A stretch of DNA of 64,000 nt. It comes from Rhododendron vialii. Lineage: Eukaryota > Streptophyta > Magnoliopsida > Ericales > Ericaceae. Under the pieces are notes generated by a model. That model was not told the DNA's origin. It did no database searches and saw nothing but the letters and a program-made list of their open reading frames with translations. The DNA lies in contig NC_080569.1 in the NCBI RefSeq assembly GCF_030253575.1, positions 8,375,501 to 8,439,500 on the forward strand, in the 5' to 3' direction. A program made the position numbers and the translations under genes. Below, piece by piece: positions 11,921 to 22,800 of this stretch (the stretch's first letter is position 1; each line of letters begins with the position of its first letter).

Positions 11921-12833
11921 ATGACAAAAGATAGGAACATAGGGGTGGCCATAGATTTCTCTGGTACGTGGAAGCAAGATGGCTCTGGAATGGGCTATCG
12001 ATAATCTGGTGGACAAAGAAGACACCCTGTTTCTGATTCATGTGAAGCCCTCCGAGGGGAACGAATCGCGCAGTTCTCTTTGGTCTGGCACCGGTTCGCG
12101 TATGTGCAGTGGCGGATCCAGGAATTTTACATAGATGGGTCACCTCTCGAGTATAAAACTGGCCCAGAGATTTCAAGTACAAATATGGGCTCTCGATAAT
12201 GTTTTACAATAATTAAAATTTATAAAATCACTCAAATAAAATTAAACCTTTGTAAAATTAAAATTTATGTTTTACACATAAATAATGTCTTACCACTGAA
12301 CCATCAGTCATTTTCAATAGCAATACAAACATATTATATTTATCATTTATTATGAAGTCAGCTGGGTCACGTGACCCAGCTGGTCTTACATTGAATCCGC
12401 CCCTGCGTATGTATTATATAATCTGGTTAATGATCTCCTTGATTATGAATCCTGTTTGACAGGTTTTTGACATGATCTGGTTTTGTTTTGTGGTTGAATA
12501 TTTTACGTGTTGTAGCTCTGGTTCCATTGGTCGAGCTTCGCCAGCCGCATTTGGTGAAGAAATATGGTGTCAAGTTTGATCCTGATGTTCTCGGAATGGT
12601 TGACACCATTTCCAGGCAAAAAGAGGTTAGTTCCCCTCTGTTTTAGTAAACTCGGCCAGCTTCAAAATTCTACTATTCTATGTTATAATTTTGCTGTGTA
12701 ACCATAGTAAAGGATACCAACATCCACGGCTTCTGATTCTCCTTATTCCGGAGACGGCGGTATGAGTGTAGCATTGTGCGCCCGATTTCTGTTTGTTTTT
12801 GCGATCAATAAAAGTACATCCCCAATTGTGTAT
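11921..12833 (+). pseudogene. USP pseudogene (right duplicate)
   Basis: Near-identical to the intact gene at 5309. It starts with ATGACAAAAGATAGGAAC at 11921. Exon 1 (to about 12098) has a 4-base insertion near the SSG codons that shifts the frame, so only about a dozen residues precede the shift. Intron 1 holds a hAT-like element (12107-12405). Exon 2 (12516-12625) is still a full 110 bases with good splice borders. Exon 3 and most of exon 4 are gone: intron 2 text runs directly into GTAACCATAGTAAAG, the last coding bases of exon 4, and the TGA is also lost. The 3' UTR and AATAAA (12807-12812) remain. It cannot encode a USP domain; it may still be transcribed because the upstream region is conserved. 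Confidence 0.88.
12107..12405. mobile_element. hAT-like MITE in pseudogene intron 1, about 299 bp
   Basis: Terminal repeats CAGTGGCGGATCC and GAATCCGCCCCTG. Target duplication CGTATGTG (12099-12106) and CGTATGTA (12406-12413). The intact gene shows the empty site CGTATGTGTTATATAATC at the exon 1 donor (5482-5499). A second element with a similar CAGGGGCGGA end is at 56578-57100. Confidence 0.85.
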
Positions 12834-13960
12834 GGGCTCGGTGATACTTTAATTGCTTCAAAATGTCTTTCTTGTGAATAACAAACCATTTGTGGGTCCG
12901 ACTTCGGCGTCTTGGCTCCCGGCGACTTTTGATTTGTTTTGTTTTTATTTTTTCTATATTTTCGAACCGATAGTATCCGCTTTTGTTGTAATGTTTTCTT
13001 ATATATATTAACTGCATTTTCTGAGTAGTCGAAAAAAACAATACTCCAATTCACACTTGTGCACAGCAGCACAGGTGCTATCATGGAGCAAAATAACCAC
13101 TTCTTGTCGCTGAGTTTGAAATCTGCATGTTTTTCCTAATAGTATCCGTTCTTTAAAGGCTTTTATTACCTGCTGTGATTTTGACCGTCTGCTAAATCGA
13201 TATCGATCATCCTGTTATTTCTGCGTTGCATAAAAAATTAGCTGCTCAATACATGGAGTGTGACAGAGGAAAAAAATAGTGCCTGCGATCACCTAGCAGA
13301 GATTAAGTTATTTACACCGCTGGTGTAAACTTTTGTTTCTTCCTAAATTATATTGCGCCATGTAGGGGTGTTACAAAAATCGACGAACCAAAAAAATCCT
13401 AAAAAACCGATCGATTGGTTTGGTTTTCGATCGGGGTGATGGCGGAATTTTTCCGGACTGGACCGGACCAGATCGAACCGAACGACTATATATTTTACAT
13501 TAAAAAATATAAAATATTTATATAAATATATATTTATATACACTTTAAATTAAATAGAAATTTTATACTTCGGGCAGACCGAAATCCCCGACCGAACCGA
13601 ACCGACCCCACCCCTAACCGAACCGAACTCAACTCCAGTCGGGATGGGTCCTAGAAATATTTGGACCGAACCGAATCAGTCTTCGGAAATTTCACCCCAA
13701 ACCGAACTGAAATCACCCCTAGCGCCACACCGCCATTTTCTATTAATTGGGACTACTCTTCTAACGACATGGCGCAACGTAATTTGATTTGGAAAAAACG
13801 AATATTTACACCGCTGGTATATATAATTTATTCTCTCTCAAGCGTCGAAAAAACGCGGACACGAAAGAATGTTTATATTGCTGCTCGATGGCAAATGCAA
13901 AAAATCAATCTCTGAAACCCACTTTAAATATCTGATTCTCGCGCAAAGTACCACAACAAA
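12834..13960. other. Spacer between the USP pseudogene and tRNA-Asp
   Basis: No gene recognised. It contains one hAT-like element (13363-13721); the rest is AT-rich text with no repeat structure I could identify. Confidence 0.5.
13363..13721. mobile_element. TAGGGGTG-type hAT-like element, about 359 bp
   Basis: Starts TAGGGGTGTTAC and ends AAATCACCCCTA. The body is rich in ACCGAACCGAAC motifs. Flanks GCGCCATG (13355-13362) and GCGCCACA (13722-13729) agree at 6 of 8 bases. The end sequence is shared with the larger element at 44320-45843, also with an 8-bp duplication. No coding capacity. Confidence 0.65.
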
Positions 13961-14032
13961 GTCGTTGTAGTATAGTGGTAAGTATTCCCGCCTGTCACGC
14001 GGGTGACCCGGGTTCGATCCCCGGCAACGGCG
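13961..14032 (+). tRNA. tRNA-Asp (anticodon GTC)
   Basis: 72 bases fold as a standard cloverleaf. The acceptor stem GTCGTTG pairs with CAACGGC (with G-U), the anticodon stem CCCGC/GCGGG encloses CTGTCAC with anticodon GTC, and the T-arm CCGGG-TTCGATC-CCCGG holds the B box. The A box is TAGTATAGTGG. There is no intron. A T-rich run follows within a few bases, fitting RNA polymerase III termination. CCA is not encoded, as expected for a nuclear gene. Confidence 0.95.
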
Positions 14033-14216
14033 TTTTATTTTTGCATTTTGCACTTTTACCAACTTTCCATTTTTCACGCCATATCCTTTCCATTTTTCTA
14101 ACTTCAACGCCACTCCTCAGTTCCAGAAAACCAAAAGCAAAAACAAAAATGATAAAAATCCATTTCTTTGAATCCTCCTTCTCATCCCCCTACCTTCAAA
14201 AAAAAAAAAAAATTTA

Positions 14217-14762
14217 ATGAACACCGCCGCCGCCGCCCGCCACAATCTCCGCACCACCAGCATCCACGCGATGGCCTTGGACGGCATAGTAAACGTCAAC
14301 TCCCTCTTCACCGTAGCCACCTTCCTCGGCCTCGCCCTCAACCCTGCCAACCTAACCTCCACCCTCCTCGACCCCACCAAATCCTCCTCCTCCTGCGCCC
14401 CGACAACCAGTGTCGCTGAGCACCTTGTGACCTTCCACGTCTACTCCTTCAGCTCGTTCCTCTTCTCCAGCCTCATCGCCTCGGCCCTCAAACAGGCCGT
14501 CAAGGCAGCCGACAATAGTGACAACCCCACGGCGCAGGTGAGCTTAAAGGCGCTTAGAGCCGGGACTCTGGCGTCGGCAGCTGGATCGGCTTCGGGATGC
14601 GTGTTTCTAATGCTGGCTTTGGTGGACTTGATTCAGATTAAGCTTGGGGTTCTGAGTTGTTGGAGCTGGTATACCTTGGCGGCTATTGCTCCATTGGTGA
14701 CTTTAGTTCCTTCAGCACTTGTTGCTTACATATGTCTAGTGTTACATGCCTTTACGAGGTAA
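14217..14762 (+). CDS. Four-helix membrane protein, MEE60-like, 181 aa, single exon
   Basis: An intronless ORF with much higher GC than its surroundings. Hydrophobic stretches lie at about residues 28-42, 71-91, 115-139 and 152-178, with polar loops at 43-70 and 93-112, so a four-helix membrane protein is likely. The FHVYSFSSFLFSSLIA block, the SAAGSASGCVFLML block and the IQIKLGVLSCWSW block resemble plant proteins annotated as maternal effect embryo arrest 60; this is from memory, and the molecular role of that family is not known to me. Translation could also begin at Met19 (14271), where homologues tend to start. The ORF ends TTTACGAGGTAAGT, so the stop TAA overlaps a perfect donor-like GTAAGT; I take it as the stop. 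tRNA-Asp lies 185 bases upstream. Confidence 0.75.
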   Translation: MNTAAAARHNLRTTSIHAMALDGIVNVNSLFTVATFLGLALNPANLTSTLLDPTKSSSSCAPTTSVAEHLVTFHVYSFSSFLFSSLIASALKQAVKAADNSDNPTAQVSLKALRAGTLASAAGSASGCVFLMLALVDLIQIKLGVLSCWSWYTLAAIAPLVTLVPSALVAYICLVLHAFTR

Positions 14763-15400
14763 GTAATTCAGTAATTATACCGACACAGATTTTTCAGCAC
14801 AAACAGCCCGCACAGATGGAATTTGGTATACTGGTTCTTTGTATTATCTAATTTGAGTGCTTGTTTGCAACAATCTGTGTATTAGACACGTTCAAAAACC
14901 ACCGCAAAATGAAATTGGCAATGCTATGGTGATCAAATTTGGCGACCACATTTTAAACGAAATCCCGTTTTCCAACCATCGATCGGATGCTGGAATTTAG
15001 ACATCTCTTTTTACCAGTTTTGATAGCAGAAGAGAACAATGAACAAACTCTCAAAGTAGATAAGTAAACAACTTGACATGCAAAGAGCACTGAAATACTT
15101 CCGTTCAACTGGACACACAGCAAAAGAAACGAAAAGAATACAAGTAAACAAAAAGAGTACATCGAAAGAGAGACAATCGTAACGTTTTCTCTGACTTTTG
15201 GTTGCGCGCTCTGAGGAATTGAAGATTCTGGATCTGCATTTGGATGAATGCGCTTCATCTTAATTTTCCAACGCGACAACGTGGAATTTCTTGTTCTTTT
15301 TCCTTCTACTTACCCAAAATCCAAACATAGTGCAAGAAAGGGCCTATGCCATTGATCCATCAATATAGACAGGACTCACTCTCTTATGGGCACAAAAGTC
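14763..15400. other. Convergent 3' region between the MEE60-like and NWWQGSLYY genes
   Basis: No further ORF is supported. It presumably holds the two 3' UTRs. Short frames here have no family features. Confidence 0.4.
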
Positions 15401-17211
15401 TTAATAGTAAAGTGACCCTGCAGGAATAAAACTCGAGCTCAGAGATGTTACTAACAAAAGTTTGAAATAGTTTGGCGAAATTCCTACTCTTGTAGTTTGT
15501 GCGCGCGGTAACAATACCTTGCCACCAGTTCCCTCTAGAAGCACTTGATAAATTGTTTCCATTTGTATCATTGTCTGCTGCATCCGCTGTGTCTTTCTTG
15601 AACTAATGCATTCACAAATCGATAGAAACGGGTTAGGGGCTTTACATTCGTACTGTGAATTGTTCATGCTAACAAGGTCACTTCATGTGCGAAAATGGTG
15701 TTTCAATCGAGACTCACAGTAGGGTAGTCACCGGAGGGTTGAGTGGTTGAGGAATTGATGTACATGTCTTCTGGCCCACCGTAACAGAGAGACGAACTCA
15801 GAGAACATGGTTCTACGCTTTCTTGGAAAATTGAATTCCTTTTCTTGCTGGTTATGTTCTCTGCAAAAGAATGCAGAAGAAGGAATTACTACCAACATGC
15901 TTCTCCGAAATAGAGCGTTGCTATCCCATTGCTTGATTCCTTGGAACGATCAAGCGATGGTCAGAAGCATAACATGACATGGTGATTTTAAAGAATAGTC
16001 GAAAACCAATCTAGCAAGACATTTCCATTAGTGTTTCATTTTTTTGAACTGCGAAAATTGACGATGGACATTTATAATAGGTTTGCCTAGAAAATCAATA
16101 CACATTCATATGAAGTCCAGATGAACCAGACAAGGTTGCCTGAATAAACTTGCAAATACGCGTAACTAGAGAAAATAGGATAAGGACTCTGAACAATGAT
16201 CTCATATACTGGAAAGAAGCCGAGAATGGCCATATTATAGGAGTTTATAAAGTGAGGAAATACAGCGAAGCGAAAGGCAATTTAGTATCATCGTCTGCCA
16301 ATTAGAATTCGATAACGCCGATGATCTGATATTGCCTTGTCAAATGTGAACACTTCAACGTCTTACTAGCAGAAATAAGAGAAGGTCAGAGTGTAGACCT
16401 GCAGTTCCTTGTTTGGTACTCCTCAAATTCCCCATGGGCTGCTTTTGTGCATATCCTTTGGGTAGGACCTGAAATCAAACATAGAACATCTGAACAATAC
16501 AATTTTTTCATATTTAGTTGGCTACAATGTCCATAATCAGTTCAATTATTTCTACTTTATCTGGGTTTTTTTTTTTCCTCATGGATAAAGGCACTACAGT
16601 CCATTGCTATGTATGTAAATCATAGTCAAACAGATGTTTTTGGTTTGGATTTGACCTATTGAAGTTGGATGGATTTTTTTTTATTTTTTATATCACCTTT
16701 TTATATCACCTCGGCTAATCATGAGGGACCAATACTTTCGTCACGGTTGGGAGCCCAATTAAAATTCAGACAAATTTCTGTATGAATTGGCCCCGCAAGA
16801 GTTTGCATATTTGGATCGTTGATTGCTGTCTCGTGCAACTAGGCCAACCTTTTGGATTATAACTTCGAGAAGTTAAACACTAAAAAACCAAAGACCCTTT
16901 TTTCCACTGTGTTCTGGGAAGACAAAATCAGGAAACAAATGAACAAGCATCAAATCTAACAACCCAATTAAGCGAGACAAAGACATTGGAGAAATGAAAT
17001 CATGTCCGGAATTGGCAGCATTACAACGAAAGACTAATCAAACAAGTTCTCCCGCATAGTTAGACGGACTGGAAAATCATACCGTCGGTGGCGGAGGGAA
17101 AACCGAAGCGAAAGTTCCGGCCGATGCGGATGGCTGTGTTGGTTCCAAGGAACCAAAAAGATCGGCACAGAATGAAGAAGAAGAAGAAACCACTAGCTTC
17201 TTGTTTTCCAT
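15401..17211 (-). CDS. Conserved plant protein with SSSSSF...DLFG start and NWWQGSLYY end, 147 aa, five exons
   Basis: Exons on the minus strand: 17211-17083, 16468-16399, 15860-15718, 15602-15518 and 15417-15401. All borders are GT-AG and phases fit, giving 147 residues plus TAA. The N-terminus MENKKLVVSSSSSFCADLFG leads into FASVFPPPPT, and the C-terminus is SSASRGNWWQGSLYY. I recall small plant proteins with the same head and tail, but know no function for them. There is no signal peptide or membrane helix, and the composition is Ser/Pro/Asn-rich, so it is probably disordered. The 5-residue last exon would be easily missed by gene finders. Convergent with the MEE60-like gene; the stop codons are about 640 bases apart. 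Confidence 0.8.
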
Positions 17212-19843
17212 TCCCTTTGTTTTTTTTTTTTTTTGGTTTTTAGCTATTTCTCTTCTCTTGGTTCAACCCAACTAACAAAACCGCCAAGAAAAACAGAGCA
17301 GAAACAGAGCAATGAGAATATGAGACGAGAGAAGTCCACAAACTTCAGTTCACACCAGAGAATGAATTCACGAAGTCCCCTACAAATACTCCCAGAAGAT
17401 TGTGTAGAAAGCGCACGAGCTGTGAGCCCACGTGCTCTCACGTGAAAAGGATCTATTCTTTTTGACAATCTGAAGTAAGATTTGTTGTATACTGGAGTAC
17501 TACTTTTCTCAGCGATTCGATCAGGATTTCTATTCTCTCTCTCTCTCTCTCTCTAAATGGGAATTTCCAGGGCCCAGGCATTCCATTTTGGGCATAGAGT
17601 AATGCCACGTGGGGGTTGTCCCAAGTGGGGCAGCTTTCGAGCCAATGCGTCCTATAATGCATAGTTGCAGTATCTGTTTTGAGTTTTGTAGTCGGCCCTT
17701 TAATGGATAGTAGTTTCACTCAAATGACAAAACCCTTATCTGGCCATTGTTTTTGTTGTTAAAGGGATTACAGGATAAGAAAATATACTGTAAATAAATC
17801 CGACAGAGACAGAGAGAGAGAGAGAGATTTTCATTTGGTCTGAGAAGAAGATAACTGGATAAGGTTGTTATGTGCCAAGCGGGTGCCGAGCGGCTGATCC
17901 AACTATTTATTCCGACAATCGACGGCTTGGATCTTGACTGAGCAATGGACAGTTCAGATTTATATGCACTCAAATTCAATCTAAGCCGCCCGTGCCGAGA
18001 TGAACGATCAGATGTCGCTCGGCACCCGCTTGACAAGGGGTGCTTGGCAGCATCCCGGATCACTAAATCTTACTGTAGTTGGATAGGAAGAGGTTTCATT
18101 GCAAAAATAATTGGTGCGAGTAGTGATATGAAGTGATTGCCTTTTGAGCCTAATCAAACAAGTTGTTCAGAGTAAAAACAAAATAATTTATTTACACAAA
18201 AAAGTGCAAAACAGGTCAGGGCAACACCTGTTTCATGTGATAACTGGATAAATTGATATTTTTTTCTAGTAATTCTTAATGACAGTGGAGAACGTCATAA
18301 CAGTCGACGCTTAACCCCACTCTTCCCATCCATCTGAATATCAAAATGGATACTAGTAATAAAGACGACAAAACCAACCACTGAAAAAAGGAAGCAAAAC
18401 CCATCTGCAGTAGGGGATGAGGTTCAAGATTGAATGAATGGATAGACTTGGATAAACAGTCAAGTGTCAAAGAGTATAATGAAAGTTATCCTCCTTGTTG
18501 ATATAGAAAATCTTTTATCTTGTTTGGAAATATATACCTAGATATATATATTATTCTTCCAAATCTTGTTTAATTTAATGTCTGCTCAAACCAAGTGGGA
18601 TGTGTATCGGTTGACATTTGAAGGCAAATGAGAAATGACTCCATGTTCGCACTCAGGAATCCCATAAAGGAAATAACTAGTTGAAACGAGGATGGATGGT
18701 GACCTAACAATAGGGCTGCAAATAAACCGAGCTGTTCGTGAGCAACTCAAGGCTCAGCTTGTTAAAGGCAAGGCAAGACTCGACTATGCTCGTTTAGTAA
18801 TCGATATGAGCTCGAGCTTTTAGGCTCGCACAGTAAACGAGCCAAGCCGACACTCTAAAGCTCAACTTAACTAGAAAAAGCTCGGCTCGGTCCATTTATG
18901 GAGGCTTGTATCGCAAATTAACCGGGCTTGGCTAGTTTACAAAAGAGACTAGCTCGAGCTCAAGTTTTAGGCTCGTTCGGTAAACGATCCGAGCTCGAGC
19001 ACTACAAAGCTCAGCTTGGCTCAACTCGTACCCATCAGTAATGGAGTATATGTTATTTCTTACTCCCCTTGACTACCTGACCTTAAACCAGGTAAATTAC
19101 CTGCATTTAACCCTAGGCATAGGCGGAGCTAGAAATTATAACTGTAACACCAATGTACTCATAAATTGGGGAGGGCAAAGCATCTGACTCCATTTTACAA
19201 AATACTGACATTAGACAGGGCAGTGACAATTTGTGGCGCATGCACTATCTACAGAACCGAGATCATATGAGTCACACGCGAACATGGGGTTACACTTGCT
19301 CGTCTCCATCATCCAGTAAGTAATCACCTAATAACAATACTGCATTAATTGGATTAAACAAGATCATAATAATCCACTGATGTCATACTTAACGAGCATT
19401 TCATATTCCTATTTGGCTAATAGGTCTCGTCATACAAGTTTATCCATCCATGAGAAAGATGTTGCAGCTTACAGCCTTTCAAATATGTAAAGAGTTTGGC
19501 TACATCAGTTCCTTTCCAAACTTTGCAGCCATTGGAATAAACTACATTGAAAGACACTAAAACTACCATCTTGCAATGCAACAGCAAATGTTCATACAGC
19601 AATCTACGTATCTTTGTGCATTGGGCAACAAAATCATTGTCAAGTATTCCTGAATAATAAACACACAAGGTAAGCACAGATATAGGCCAATCAGTGGCAC
19701 AAGAAATGAAAGTTATTAGTATCTCAATCTGGCCTATTATAATACACATGACAGTAAATCCGAAGAAAATAAAATTGCCGACAGGAAAAAGGCTTACAAA
19801 GCTCAACAAGATTTGTTGCCTAAAAGGCGGAGAGGTGATCCTC
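17212..19843. other. Spacer between the NWWQGSLYY gene and elongin C
   Basis: Begins with a likely 5' UTR and promoter containing a poly-T run (17220-17235) and short CT repeats (about 17535-17555). A MITE-like palindrome with GCCGAGCGG and CTCGGCACCCGCTTG lies at about 17870-18060. A degenerate repeat rich in GAGCTCGAGC motifs, starting TAGGGCTGCAAATAAACC, spans about 18711-19040. Bases about 19300-19843 are probably elongin C 3' UTR or downstream sequence. No other coding gene recognised. Confidence 0.45.
17870..18060. mobile_element. GCCGAGCGG-type MITE, related to 8603-8822
   Basis: Left part GTGCCAAGCGGGTGCCGAGC and right part GCTCGGCACCCGCTTGACA are inverted repeats. The motif set is shared with the Mutator-like MITE at 8603-8822. 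Exact ends and target duplication were not resolved. Confidence 0.4.
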
Positions 19844-22800
19844 TCAGGTGTGCAAATAATTGGCAGCCATCATCAGCTCTAGGGTCAGCTCAGGTTCAAT
19901 ATGGAACTCAGTCTCCTTTCCACTGCCAACAGAAGATACTTGGAAAATTTTAGCAAGCTAAAGAAGTATAAAAGAAACAAAGAAAGGACATAGATGAAGT
20001 TGCACCAATCAAAAACCATGTTTGAAGTATTCATATTCCTAGGGGACATTCATTCAGTAATCTCAGCAAGACTATGGATCAAGTTCATTGAAGGGGATAG
20101 AATCAAGTAGAGTCACCAACAATCTGGTCTGAGTCCAAAGTTTGGTCTTCAATTTGTTCCAAAGTTCCAGTGACCCTAGCTATCGCGACTACATGAGAGT
20201 CAAATTCAAGCAAAAGATGCATTGGCTTCAAGAGTGAGCAGGGAAAATGCTATAGGAAACAACAGACCAAGAAGGACAAAAAAAAAAACGAGCAGACTAT
20301 AGTTGTTCAAAGAGATTTCCATGCGAAAGGGAGAGATGGTGGCGAAAGATAGTTGTTGCGAAATACGGGTGCGGGTGGGGAGATTGGTCGTCTCTTCACG
20401 TGAGATTGCCACATGGGGTGGCGCTTTGGAGGGGTATTATGAAGGGATGGGATGCCTTTGCGAAGAATACTCATTTGGTGGTTGGGGATGGGAGAAGGAA
20501 GCAAACTTGGGCATTGATTCTGCTTTGTTTGATGTGGGTTTTATGGCGAGAAAGGAATTTGAGATGCTTCGAAGGGGTTGAAATTCCTTTGTCTAGGATC
20601 TAAGAGTTTTTTAGTGAATAGTTTGTATAGTTGGGACAAGACCGAATGTTCTCCTCCTCTTACCAATTTTTAGATTGATTTGAGCTTTTCCATTCTCATG
20701 AGAGTGTATAGGGCCTTTTAGTCTTGTGGACTTTTTTTGCGTAATAGGGTGGCTTTCCCTTAAAGCCTTCTTTTTAATATATTTATTTACTTATCAAAAA
20801 ATAAATAAACGAGCAGACTAAAACCTCTCAAAAGCAGTTCGAACCATGTCCGCAACCAACAACTACAAATTGAGGCTAGTGGGTCAACAACAACCAATGT
20901 TGACTTTGTTCTCCTATCCACAAATTGGTTCCTTAAGTGTGTGACTTCGGCCTGTCAATGGACATGATCTGATCTGAATTGAATCCGAATCAGATTTTAT
21001 AGGATCGCAGTTGGATATATCCAATCGATCCGAAACTCATCTTAAAAAAAAACCCATTTTCCATCGTTCTAAAAGGGTTCGAACTTCAACTACCACCTCT
21101 CTAATAGTTACATAAACATCTATGCTCACTCAAATAATAAGAAATAAGAAACTGGATCAATTCAAAGAAGCATGAACATATACGAAACAGATGCTTAGAG
21201 AGGAAAATATCAAAGTGTAGGTAAACCTTGATTGGAGGATTATGGTTCGACTTGAAAAAACATTAAGAACCCTTTTAGGCTAACTTTTCACCGACTTTTT
21301 GACACCTTCTTTGATTGTTTTCTCTTAATTTAAACTAGATTTGGGTATAATTTTTAGGTCACATCGTTCAGCTCGGAGAGAGAAATCGGGAAAGTATACA
21401 AGTATAGCCCGACATTGAAAAAAGAATCACTAAAGATGACCAACAAGACTATCAAAAGCCGAACGGTGTAACATAAAAATTATACAAAAATCTATTAAGA
21501 ATTAAAAGAAAACAACCAAAGAGACAGTGCCAAAAGGTCGCTGAAAAGTTAGGCCAAAGGGGCCCTAATAAGATTGTAAAGACTCTTCCCCAGGAAGTTG
21601 ATTAGTGATACCTAAGACCAGAGGGGTCGAAATCATCAATACAAGCATATACATTTATTATTATTATTTATTTTTTTTTATTTTTTATTTTTTTATTTTT
21701 TATTTTTTATTTTTTATTTTTATTTTTTTTTTGTGGGGGGGGGGGGGGGTGTGGGTGTTATATGCTATAAAACTGAGTGGGTTAAAAAAAAAGGATCAGA
21801 TCGCATTTTCGTATCGAATATCCGACTAATCACATGTTGTCATTGCCTCGTAAAGGAAAACATTCAACCAACTACCAAAGTCAACTAGTTCATAAACTGA
21901 TAAAAGGGAAGTTGCAGACAAAAAGAGAGAGGGAGTTTTCAACCAAAGCCTTACGTAGTTATGTGGGTATTTAGACTTGATCAATCCTAGATGAATGGGG
22001 TAAGAGAAAATTTTATTAACCAACCACAAGAAACCATCTCCCATGGCTAAATCATAGGAATACAACCAATCAAAGAACAAAACAAAACAGCTAGCAAGGA
22101 AAAACTATACAACTACCTCAACTCCTAGCCCTACCAATAATAGAAGAGATGTTCCAATTGTTACAAATGGCAGCATCTTTCCATGAATTTTTAATTTTAT
22201 TTTAAAAAAAAGACTCATAGCTTAGATACTTTTCCTATAGTGAGACTACGGTCGCCGCAACTCAGATTGCTTAAGGATGAATACATCCGACTCTCAATTA
22301 CAAATCATCGATTGTCCCATAGGGCTAATTGTAATTTCTTAATTCTTTCATATGGAAATCTAAATGCTAAAAAAGTTCATATTGCCAGAAGGCCCTCTTA
22401 TAGTCTTATCTTATTGGAATCTCTCACAGGAAATTCAAACTCTGCAAAGCCTCTTTCGTCAAACTGCCAGTCTTCTAAAACTCGGTATTCCTCGCTGAGT
22501 ACTCACTCCAAGGTGCCTATCCGAGGGAATAAAATCCTCTACTCGGTGGGCATTACTCGCCGAGTATTCGCCGACTAATGCCAAGTACTCGCTCCAAGGT
22601 GCCTGGCCAAGCGAGTACCGAGTGGCGAGTTTTAGAACACTACAAACTATAATTCCAAAACCCACTCAAGGTAGCATGACAGCACATACATAATGGATAA
22701 CATGGTTCCAACTTCCAAGTTGCAACAAATTTGTCTCTCAATTTTGACAAAATTTTGAATTGAGCACTCTCCTAAATAAAGCAAGTACTTTAGTAACTAC

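Larger units (their letters stand above)
497..12833 (+). repeat. Direct tandem duplication carrying the USP gene (copies 497-6608 and 7627-12833)
   Basis: The TTTTTTGGCTTGC block at about 497 recurs at about 7627. Matching blocks then follow in the same order in both copies: the TCTCCCTCCCCAATGA segment, the GTTTATCTGCTTATTTAG segment, the CTTCCCCCACTTCCATTTC segment just upstream of the gene, and USP exons 1 and 2. Both end after the AATAAAAGTACATCCCCAA polyadenylation region (about 6582-6608 and 12807-12833). The spacing is about 7.1 kb. Sequence 6609-7626 lies between the copies and is unique apart from one transposon. The left copy retains a coding gene and the right copy does not. Confidence 0.85.

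Noticed and set aside
18711-19040. Repeat with GAGCTCGAGC motifs considered as an intact transposon
   Set aside because: The left edge TAGGGCTGCAAATAAACC is familiar from plant repeats, but no matching right end or target duplication was found, so it is reported only as degenerate repeat.
22240-22578. 112-aa frame in the elongin C intron
   Set aside because: Runs into the hAT-like element at 22468 and has no recognisable domain.
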